DNA from: Actinobacteria bacterium UBA5976
Lineage (GTDB): Bacteria > Actinomycetota > Actinomycetes > S36-B12 > UBA5976
DNA length: 8,721 bases
NCBI GenBank assembly: GCA_002430405.1
Contig: DJBM01000124.1
Location: 27,777-36,497 of the forward strand
Direction: 5' to 3'
Shown: in pieces, positions 1 to 5,583 of the stretch
How the letters are laid out: the number at the start of each line of letters is the position of its first letter
Position numbering within the stretch: the first letter of the stretch is position 1
Made by a program: the position numbers and the translations under genes
The notes under the pieces: generated by a model
Databases searched by the model: none
Told to the model about the DNA's origin: nothing
What the model saw: the letters and a program-made list of their open reading frames with translations, nothing else

Positions 1-391
1 TACCTGAAGAATCTTTATTTATTGATGATAAAATTGAAAATACAACATCCGCTTCAAAACCATCGGCTTCAACAACGCAGATATTTAACGACTCCAATAC
101 CTGCTTAATCAAATCAACTTGACCCTTGAATTCAGGTGGTGTTTTTGCTCGAGTTGCTTTGTATTCAGGATATTTTTCACTTCGGAATGTTTTTCGCGAA
201 ACATCAAATGCCACCACTAAATGGCTGGGTTTACGATCCTTTAGGACATTGACCAACATTGACACAAAACCGTAAACCGCATTGGTGTGCTGGCCCGAAC
301 TTGTGGCAAAATTTTCGACAGGCAGACCGTGAAACGCCCGATAGGCAAGCGAGTGACCATCCAAGATGAGAAACTCAGGGGTAGCATTCAC
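1..391 (-). CDS. polA: DNA polymerase I, N-terminal 5' nuclease part (partial, runs off left edge)
   Basis: PolA fills gaps and removes primers or flaps during replication and repair. Only the first 130 codons are visible, all within the 5'-3' exonuclease (FEN-like) domain. The protein opens VNATPEFLILDGHSLAYRAF, the classic first metal-ligand segment (Asp at residue 11). It continues through the SSGQHTNAVYGF helix and a VVAFD segment followed by TFRSEKYPEYKATR, the second Asp and basic arch region. The third acidic cluster reads GFEADVV where the family normally has G(Y/F)EADD, so one conserved Asp is Val. The start is GTG at 389-391: an in-frame TAG lies 9 bases upstream of it, leaving no longer option, and an AGGA ribosome site sits 7 bases before it. 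The gene is divergent from the thioesterase gene, with 24 bases between start codons. Identity is very secure; the polymerase domain is outside the window. Confidence 0.96.
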   Translation of the reverse strand, partial: MNATPEFLILDGHSLAYRAFHGLPVENFATSSGQHTNAVYGFVSMLVNVLKDRKPSHLVVAFDVSRKTFRSEKYPEYKATRAKTPPEFKGQVDLIKQVLESLNICVVEADGFEADVVFSILSSINKDSSG

Positions 392-398
392 ATCTTGA

Positions 399-402
399 TC
401 CT
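399..402 (-). promoter_or_regulatory. polA ribosome binding site
   Basis: The minus strand reads AGGA, 7 bases before the GTG start of polA. Together with the in-frame TAG just upstream it fixes the polA start. It directly abuts the ribosome site of the opposite-strand thioesterase gene. Confidence 0.7.
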
Positions 403-403
403 A

Positions 404-409
404 GAGGGG
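404..409 (+). promoter_or_regulatory. Ribosome binding site that selects a TTG start for the thioesterase gene
   Basis: The plus strand reads GAGGGG followed by a 6-base spacer (TACCAC) and TTG at 416. This is the best Shine-Dalgarno match in the region. It argues for the TTG over the ATG at 464, whose upstream sequence offers only a weak AGG. Confidence 0.65.
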
Positions 410-415
410 TACCAC

Positions 416-823
416 TTGAGTCAGAGCCAAGACAACCAGGCGCAGCACGTGCAGGTCGGCGCCATGGCCGAGCGCATGGGAATTTCTATCAGTTTCGCCA
501 CAGCTGCGAAGGTCGTAGGTCACATGCCAGTGGAGGGAAACACCCAGCCGTTTGGATTATTAAATGGTGGCGCGTCTATGGCAATGGCAGAGACCCTTGG
601 CTCGGTGGGTGCCCATCTGCACGCTGGTCCGACCCGAAGTGTTGTGGGAATCGATATAAATGGCACGCACCATAGGAGCGCAACATCGGGAATCGTTACT
701 GGCACAGCGACTCCCCTAAGTCTGGGCCGAACTATTGCCGTATATGAAATTGTGGTGACAGATGAGCGGGATAAGCGACTTTGTACTGCACGGCTAACTT
801 GCTTATTGCGAGATTTACCTTAA
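416..823 (+). CDS. Hotdog-fold acyl-CoA thioesterase, PaaI/EntH (4HBT) type
   Basis: Small hotdog thioesterase, 135 aa from TTG at 416, the usual length of the PaaI/EntH/MenI-like group that hydrolyses aryl- or acyl-CoA esters in the cytoplasm. Visible features in order are a GAMAERMGI N-terminal helix, MPVEGNTQPFGLLNGGAS leading into the central hotdog helix with AETLGS (catalytic-type Glu followed by Ser), then GIDINGTHHR and SGIVTGTATPLSLGRT in the beta sheet. The family nearly always has HGG where this protein has NGG, so a conserved His is Asn (codon AAT). The other expected residues (Gln of TQP, Glu of AET, His pair of THHR) are present. A longer reading from ATG 287 would overlap polA by about 105 bases and is rejected; ATG 464 is a possible shorter start but trims the conserved N-terminal helix. 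The physiological substrate cannot be told from sequence. DUF554 follows after 46 bases and may be co-transcribed. Confidence 0.88.
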   Translation: MSQSQDNQAQHVQVGAMAERMGISISFATAAKVVGHMPVEGNTQPFGLLNGGASMAMAETLGSVGAHLHAGPTRSVVGIDINGTHHRSATSGIVTGTATPLSLGRTIAVYEIVVTDERDKRLCTARLTCLLRDLP

Positions 824-869
824 TTCTTTAAATCCCCCACTTGTAAAAATTTCCTGAAAGGCTATTGGC

Positions 870-1595
870 ATGTTCATTGGGTCTGGCACATTAATAAATG
901 TCATCGCGGTTTTAATTGGTTCCACCATTGGCGTCTTTATTGCGCACCGATTAAATGAAAAAATCCGTGATGTTGTAACTGATGGCCTTGGATTAGCCAC
1001 TGGAATGATCGCAGTGCTGACTACCGCCGCCATAACCAATCCCCTGCTTACTCAAACTCTTGGCTCAGGTAGGCCCGTGCTTATTGTGCTCGCCAGCGTT
1101 GTTGTCGGCGGCATACTTGGCACTTTGCTGCGAATCGAAGAACGACTAGAGATTTATGGTGACCGACTAAAGGCGAGATTTTCTGGCGAGGATGGCTCAC
1201 GCTTCACTGAAGGATTTGTCGCAGCTTCGTTGCTTTTTTGTGTGGGAGCGATGGCGGTACTAGGTCCAATAACTGATGGACTTGGCGGAGGAAATGAAAT
1301 CTTGGTTTTGAAATCCACACTGGACTTCTTTGCCTCAATAGCGTTTGCTTCGGTATTTGGTTGGGGAGTCGCTGCATCCGCGCTGACAATCTTGCTGTTT
1401 CAAGGCAGCCTGACGCTACTTGGATATGCTCTTGGAAACTTCATGTCAGAAGTTCAAGTACTAATGCTCACTGCAACTGGTGGGCTCTTACTTCTTGCAA
1501 TTTCCCTGCGATTGTTAAACCTTAAGCAAATACCAGTGGGAAATATGTTGCCCGCCCTAGTTATCGCTCCGCTTTTAGCTGCTGTCTTTTCCTAG
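870..1595 (+). CDS. DUF554 family integral membrane protein
   Basis: Hydrophobic protein of 241 aa, matching the length and pattern of the DUF554 (YdfK/YqgA-like) family, whose function is not established; a transport role is often guessed. It begins with the family-typical G-T-(L/I)-I-N segment (residues 6-10) in the first membrane span. About seven membrane segments can be seen (roughly residues 4-24, 38-56, 69-88, 114-132, 150-178, 195-213 and 225-240). The conserved loop VLGPITDGLGGG (130-141) corresponds to the family G-x-I-x-D-G signature. A charged stretch at 88-114 (RIEERLEIYGDRLKARF) probably faces the cytoplasm. The ATG is preceded by GAAAGG at 856-861 with 8 bases of spacing. The gene lies 46 bases after the thioesterase gene with no terminator between, so a two-gene transcript is likely. 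It ends just before a strong bidirectional terminator. Confidence 0.88.
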   Translation: MFIGSGTLINVIAVLIGSTIGVFIAHRLNEKIRDVVTDGLGLATGMIAVLTTAAITNPLLTQTLGSGRPVLIVLASVVVGGILGTLLRIEERLEIYGDRLKARFSGEDGSRFTEGFVAASLLFCVGAMAVLGPITDGLGGGNEILVLKSTLDFFASIAFASVFGWGVAASALTILLFQGSLTLLGYALGNFMSEVQVLMLTATGGLLLLAISLRLLNLKQIPVGNMLPALVIAPLLAAVFS

Positions 1596-1604
1596 TTCTT
1601 GCCG

Positions 1605-1652
1605 GAACAAAAAATAACCCCAACTCTTTTGAGTTGGGGTTATTTTTTGTTC
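1605..1652. terminator. Bidirectional intrinsic terminator (perfect 22-bp inverted repeat)
   Basis: The arms at 1605-1626 and 1631-1652 are exact reverse complements, separated by a TTTT loop. The GC-bearing core CCCCAACTC/GAGTTGGGG is flanked by a run of A on the left and a run of T on the right, so it forms a hairpin plus U-tract in either direction. It lies between the end of the DUF554 gene (1595) and the convergent end of livF (1657), as expected for a shared terminator. Confidence 0.93.
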
Positions 1653-1656
1653 TTAA

Positions 1657-2385
1657 TTAACCGCCTAGGTAAGCCTTCGCGATTGCCGGATCGTTAGCAA
1701 GCTTGGAGCCATCACCCTCTAGCTTGAGGTGACCTGATTCCAAAACATACGCATAATCTGCAATTCGAAGGGCCGCTAAAGCATTTTGCTCAACCAACAG
1801 AATCGTTACACCAGACTTACGAATTGTCTCAATTGTTTCAAAAATCAAATCAACTAGAACTGGCGCAAGACCCATCGATGGCTCGTCCATGATCAGAAGC
1901 TTTGGTTCCCCCATGAGGGCGCGACCAACAGCAAGCATCTGCTGCTCGCCACCAGACATGGTTCCCGCTTTTTGAGTAATGCGTTCCCGCAAACGTGGGA
2001 AGAGTTCCAGAACCCGCTCTCGGCTCTCTTTTACAGCAGCCGAGTCTTTGCGAAGGTAAGCTCCGAGATCCAAATTCTCATCAACCGTCATTCGAGGGAA
2101 GATACGACGCCCTTCTGGCGAGTGACAAATACCCTTTGCGACGATCTCGTGGCCTGGCATTCCGTCAATCTTTTCCCCGCGAAATTCTATGCTGCCTGTC
2201 TTTGGATGCATGAGACCGCTGATGGTTCGCAATGTCGTTGACTTACCAGCCCCATTGGAGCCGATAAGTGAAACGATTTCACCCTCGCGTACTTCAAAGG
2301 AAATACCCTTGACAGCTGTGACTGCGCCATAACCGACAGTTATGTCACTTACTTTTAGTATTACAGGTGTTTTTAAACGTGCCAT
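1657..2385 (-). CDS. livF: Branched-chain amino acid ABC transporter ATPase LivF
   Basis: One of the two ATPases that power the liv importer at the inner face of the membrane; 242 aa, normal for LivF. Visible motifs are Walker A GSNGAGKST (residues 42-50), the LivF-typical Q-loop region SPEGRRIFPRMTVDENL (89-105), signature MSGGEQQ (143-149), Walker B LLIMDE (163-168) and the switch position LLVEQN, where Gln200 replaces the usual His. Gln there is normal for LivF proteins and not a defect. The start codon overlaps the livG stop by one base (TAATG on the minus strand). A GGAGG site lies inside livG (2396-2400) with 10 bases of spacing, so translation is probably coupled. This is the last gene of the operon; the shared terminator follows its stop after a few bases. 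Confidence 0.95.
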   Translation of the reverse strand: MARLKTPVILKVSDITVGYGAVTAVKGISFEVREGEIVSLIGSNGAGKSTTLRTISGLMHPKTGSIEFRGEKIDGMPGHEIVAKGICHSPEGRRIFPRMTVDENLDLGAYLRKDSAAVKESRERVLELFPRLRERITQKAGTMSGGEQQMLAVGRALMGEPKLLIMDEPSMGLAPVLVDLIFETIETIRKSGVTILLVEQNALAALRIADYAYVLESGHLKLEGDGSKLANDPAIAKAYLGG

Positions 2386-3179
2386 TATTTGCTAGCCTCC
2401 GAACCGCTCTTGCCTAGGTAGGCTTCAATAACTCGTGGATTTGATCTAATTTCTGCAGGAGTTCCCTCAGCGATTTTTTGTCCCTGATCAAGAACAGTAA
2501 TCCGCTCGGATACTTGCATAACAACGCTCATGTCATGTTCGATGAGCAAAATACTGATGCCTTTGTCTTCCTTTAACTTTCGAACGAACGAAACGAAAGT
2601 AGCTGACTCATTTGGATTCATACCTGCAGTTGGCTCATCCAAAAGCAAAACACTTGGACGAAGTGCTAGTGCACGAGCGACTTCTAAACGCCTTTGGTCA
2701 CCGTAAGAAAGGTTGCGCGCATACTCGTGAGTTGTGTAACCAATTCCCACGTAATCCAGAAGCTCTTGCGCAAATCTGCGTGCCTCTTCCTCTTCGGCAC
2801 GCTGCTTCTTAGTGCGTAAAATCGTGGCGAATACTCCTGCGCTCATATGTGAGTGCATGGCTACCATGACATTTTCTTGCGCAGTCATTAATCCGAATAA
2901 CCGGATGTTTTGGAAAGTACGCGCCATGCCACTCTGGGCAATTTTGTGAACGTGGTCACCCGTAATCTCCTTGTTTTCAAAGATTACGGCGCCACTTGTC
3001 GGCTTGTAAAGACCGGTGAGTACGTTGAAGAATGTGGTTTTCCCCGCTCCGTTAGGACCAATCAACGAGACGATTGATCCTTGTGGAATTGTGAACGACA
3101 CATCGTCAACTGCGACTAGTCCGCCAAACTCGACACGAATGTCTTGCGCATCTAATACTGCTGTGCTACTTAAGCTCAT
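2385..3179 (-). CDS. livG: Branched-chain amino acid ABC transporter ATPase LivG
   Basis: The second ATPase of the liv importer, 264 aa. Visible motifs are Walker A GPNGAGKTT (41-49), Q-loop ARTFQNIRLF (86-95, Gln90), signature LSYGDQRRLEVARAL (157-171), Walker B LLLDEPTAGMNP (178-189, catalytic Glu182) and switch His215 in LLIEHDM. The LivG-specific helical insert with a charged stretch (TKKQRAEEEEARRF, 123-136) and the C-terminal EIRSNPRVIEAYLG are present. The ATG lies two bases after the livM stop, and a GGGAG ribosome site sits within the last codons of livM about 9 bases upstream. Its own stop overlaps the livF start. All catalytic residues are intact. It is expected to pair with LivF as a heterodimer under LivH and LivM. 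Confidence 0.96.
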   Translation of the reverse strand: MSLSSTAVLDAQDIRVEFGGLVAVDDVSFTIPQGSIVSLIGPNGAGKTTFFNVLTGLYKPTSGAVIFENKEITGDHVHKIAQSGMARTFQNIRLFGLMTAQENVMVAMHSHMSAGVFATILRTKKQRAEEEEARRFAQELLDYVGIGYTTHEYARNLSYGDQRRLEVARALALRPSVLLLDEPTAGMNPNESATFVSFVRKLKEDKGISILLIEHDMSVVMQVSERITVLDQGQKIAEGTPAEIRSNPRVIEAYLGKSGSEASK

Positions 3180-3181
3180 GC

Positions 3182-4372
3182 TTAATGGCTCCCAATCTTT
3201 GTGTCGTCAGTGACCTTTTCTAGATCTTCGAGTTTTTCTTCATTCATAACCATTCGCATTCGAGCTTCCGGCAAGAAACCCTCACGACGGAAAAGCATCA
3301 TTAATACCAGTAGCAAACCGAATAGCAAGAACTGGTATGAAGGGAAATTGAATTTTGTATCGAAGGTGTTGTTAATCAATTGGCCTACTTGCACAAGTCC
3401 TACTGAGTTAACCCATGCCAACAGGGTAGCGCCCACTACAACACCCCAAACGTTACCCATACCACCGAGAACTACCATGGCCAAGATAATGATCGAGATA
3501 ACGAAGTTGAAACGATCGGCGTAAACGCCGCCCACCAAGATCGCAAACCCGACGCCGCCAATTCCACCGCCAACTGCTCCGATTGCGTATGACGAGAACT
3601 TGGTGCGCCATAACGGAACACCCATCATGCTGGCGGCGAGTTCGTCTTCACGAATTGCCAACCAAGCTCGGCCTAGACGACCATCGCGAAGCCGAATCGA
3701 GAAAAAGATCATTGCCCCAGCCATCAAGGAAACCATCAAGAATTTCTGAGGAAGTGCAAATGTTCCCATTACATAACCGAAAATATTTGGTTGATCCAAA
3801 CCACCGATACCTTGGGCACCGTTTGTTACGTTGAGCCCGAAAATGTTCGAGCCATTGAGCATGAACTGCGGAATGATCTCTCCGAAACCAAGCGTAACCA
3901 AAGCTAAATAGTCGCTCTTTAGGCGCAGCGTTGGCCCGCCAATGATGACGCCCCAAATCGCAGTAAACACCCCACCAAGTATCAGAACTAAGAAAACATG
4001 GAAATGAATACCTTGGTCAAAGCCTACGCGGGCATTACCAAAAAAATTGACTTGAAACTGACTTAAAAACGGTGACATTAACCAACCGGCAACGTAACCG
4101 CCGAGCGCCCAAAAGGCAACATAACCGAGGTCGAGCAATCCGGCGTATCCAACAATGATGTTGAGTCCTAGCGCCATCAAGATCCAAATCATAATTTCAG
4201 CAAGTGAGTTCAAGGAAAACCAAGCATTAAAAAATCTTTGCACTTGCGTATTGGAATTAGGTAAAACAAATACGTTAAGTAGGAAGATAACTCCAACAAC
4301 TGTGCTGAAGCCAATTGCCCACTTCTTGTTGTTGACGCCTGCTGCATGATGAGCCGGTTGTAAGTTTGTCAT
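3182..4372 (-). CDS. livM: Branched-chain amino acid ABC transporter permease LivM
   Basis: Integral membrane subunit forming half of the translocation path, 396 aa from the chosen start. The first span is around residues 18-38. The family hallmark LGLNIIVGYAGLLDLGYVAFWALGGY lies at 68-93, then LRLKSDYLALVTLGFGEI (149-166). The cytoplasmic coupling loop GRAWLAIREDELAASMMG (234-251) docks on the ATPases. VVLGGMGNVWG (300-310) and a final span (347-361) follow, with a charged C-terminal tail. The start ATG at 4370-4372 lies one base after the livH stop and follows AGGAAAAGG (4379-4387) by 6 bases. An upstream in-frame ATG at 4411 would add 13 residues and overlap livH by 38 bases; it is less likely. 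The 'LivM-only' N-terminal domain seen in enterobacteria is largely absent, as in most other phyla. Confidence 0.94.
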   Translation of the reverse strand: MTNLQPAHHAAGVNNKKWAIGFSTVVGVIFLLNVFVLPNSNTQVQRFFNAWFSLNSLAEIMIWILMALGLNIIVGYAGLLDLGYVAFWALGGYVAGWLMSPFLSQFQVNFFGNARVGFDQGIHFHVFLVLILGGVFTAIWGVIIGGPTLRLKSDYLALVTLGFGEIIPQFMLNGSNIFGLNVTNGAQGIGGLDQPNIFGYVMGTFALPQKFLMVSLMAGAMIFFSIRLRDGRLGRAWLAIREDELAASMMGVPLWRTKFSSYAIGAVGGGIGGVGFAILVGGVYADRFNFVISIIILAMVVLGGMGNVWGVVVGATLLAWVNSVGLVQVGQLINNTFDTKFNFPSYQFLLFGLLLVLMMLFRREGFLPEARMRMVMNEEKLEDLEKVTDDTKIGSH

Positions 4373-4373
4373 G

Positions 4374-5420
4374 TTAAACCTTTTCCTGTGAAGACTGACC
4401 CAAGAGGCCACCGGGACGGTAAACCATTAAGAGAATCAAGATTGTAAAAACCATAGTTTGCGACCAACGTTGCCCTAGTCCAACTGCCAAACCATCGTTA
4501 AATGCCTGGATTAGCCCAACTAGTAGTCCACCAAGGACCGCGCCATAAAGATTACCAACTCCGCCAAGAACCGCCGAGGTGAATGCAATCAAGCCAAGCT
4601 GGAATCCTAAGTTGTAGGAAACGGTACCGATAGTTTGCGCCCACATAATTCCAGCAGCGCCTGCTGCGGCGCCCGCGATAGCAAATGTGAAAGAAATAGT
4701 TTGATTCACATTAATTCCCATTAATCGTGAAGCATCTTTGTCTTGTGCGGTGGCACGCATAGCACGCCCACGTCGAGTTTTATCAACGACGAATGCGAAA
4801 AGAATCAAAATTGGAATGGTTACTGCGAAAATCACAAGCGTCTTGAATGCTATTTCAATTCCACCGAACTGATACCTGGTGGCAGGTAGCACGGTATTAA
4901 CATTTACCGGTACGGAGCCGACCCACTTTAGACCCATCCACTGCAGAACGAATGACATTCCAACGGCAGTAATCAACGGTGCTAATCTAGGCGCATTACG
5001 TAATCGTCGGTATGCGACTCGCTCAATTGTCACATTTACAATCGCTCCAAAAGTCATGGTCAACAATAGGACTATCAGTAGCAGCGCGAAGTTTTTTGTA
5101 CTTGGCGCTTTAGCGCCAAACAACTCTGTCAAAATCGCAAAACTGAATACTGAGCAAAGCATGAACAAGTCACCATGCGCAAAATTGATTAACTCGATGA
5201 TTCCGTATACCAGGGTGTAACCCAGTGCAATCAAAGCGTAGAGCAAGCCATTATTAATTCCGTTTATGGAAACTTGGATGAAAGCGCGCGGATCATTAAC
5301 GAGGTTAAAGCCCAGCCAGTAAACAACTACTGCGATCACCATGTACATCGAAATTTTTAACAAAATCTCGGAAGTGTTAAATTTTCTTTTTCGGGCTATG
5401 CCTGATGCCACCGTAGTCAT
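4374..5420 (-). CDS. livH: Branched-chain amino acid ABC transporter permease LivH
   Basis: The other membrane subunit of the liv importer, 348 aa. After a basic N-terminus (ARKRK, 9-13) and a first span (about 24-40) comes the family block INGINNGLLYALIALGYTLVYG (52-73), then LINFAHGDLFML (77-88), typical of LivH. Later come TIERVAYRRLRNAPRLAPLITAVG (131-154), the ATPase-coupling loop GRAMRATAQDKDASRLMG (218-235), GFQLGLIAFTSAVLGGVGNLYGAVLGG (272-298) and the C-terminal YRPGGLLG. The ATG follows AGGAG (5430-5434 on the minus strand) by 9 bases. The N-terminus is somewhat longer than in E. coli LivH. It is the first of four tightly packed genes (H, M, G, F) and is separated from livK by a spacer with a stem-loop and a candidate promoter. 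Confidence 0.95.
   Translation of the reverse strand: MTTVASGIARKRKFNTSEILLKISMYMVIAVVVYWLGFNLVNDPRAFIQVSINGINNGLLYALIALGYTLVYGIIELINFAHGDLFMLCSVFSFAILTELFGAKAPSTKNFALLLIVLLLTMTFGAIVNVTIERVAYRRLRNAPRLAPLITAVGMSFVLQWMGLKWVGSVPVNVNTVLPATRYQFGGIEIAFKTLVIFAVTIPILILFAFVVDKTRRGRAMRATAQDKDASRLMGINVNQTISFTFAIAGAAAGAAGIMWAQTIGTVSYNLGFQLGLIAFTSAVLGGVGNLYGAVLGGLLVGLIQAFNDGLAVGLGQRWSQTMVFTILILLMVYRPGGLLGQSSQEKV
4379..4387 (-). promoter_or_regulatory. livM ribosome binding site (decides the start)
   Basis: The minus strand reads AGGAAAAGG, ending 6 bases before the ATG at 4372. It lies in the last codons of livH, supports the 396-residue LivM start and suggests translational coupling to livH. Confidence 0.65.
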
Positions 5421-5478
5421 CTACTAGATCTCCTATTGATTGGTACTGAAATGTCGGCTAATTATCACTTTATTAAAC

Positions 5479-5506
5479 ACTATATTTTGAAAAATGCTGA
5501 TGTAAT
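5479..5506 (-). promoter_or_regulatory. Candidate internal promoter for livHMGF
   Basis: On the minus strand, ATTACA (5506-5501, four of six matches to the -35 consensus) is followed after 16 bases by TATAGT (5484-5479, five of six matches to the -10 consensus). It sits just downstream of the intergenic stem-loop in an A+T-rich spacer and would start a transcript about 50 bases before livH. A second possible -10, GATAAT at 5466-5461, lacks a good -35. Eye match only. Confidence 0.35.
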
Positions 5507-5514
5507 TAAGGAAA

Positions 5515-5544
5515 TGGGTGGGATTGGTTCACCAATCCCACCCA
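5515..5544 (-). terminator. livK-livH intergenic stem-loop (attenuating terminator or transcript stabiliser)
   Basis: The arms TGGGTGGGATTGGT (5515-5528) and ACCAATCCCACCCA (5531-5544) are perfect complements, giving a stem of up to 14 bp; realistically 13 bp with a 4-base loop. It begins about 40 bases past the livK stop in the direction of transcription. It is followed by ATTTCCTTAATTA, which is T-rich but not a clean U-tract. That suggests partial termination, or protection of the livK 3' end, rather than a full stop. Confidence 0.7.
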
Positions 5545-5583
5545 AACCTTTGCTACGTCAAATTAACGCAACCGTTAGGGGTA

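Noticed and set aside
287..463. Extended N-terminus of the thioesterase from ATG 287
   Set aside because: It would overlap the polA coding region on the other strand by about 105 bases and gives a non-family, basic sequence. No ribosome site supports it, while TTG 416 has GAGGGG at proper spacing and gives the normal family length.
1786..1788. Missing switch histidine in LivF (Gln200)
   Set aside because: LivF proteins normally read LVEQN at this position, so it is a family trait and not a defect.
3648..3956. 102-codon minus-strand frame inside livM
   Set aside because: It lies wholly within livM in another frame on the same strand, with no family resemblance and no plausible ribosome site; livM is intact through this stretch.
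4373..4411. LivM start at ATG 4411
   Set aside because: It adds 13 residues that overlap livH by 38 bases; the ATG at 4372 has a strong AGGAAAAGG site and sits one base after the livH stop.
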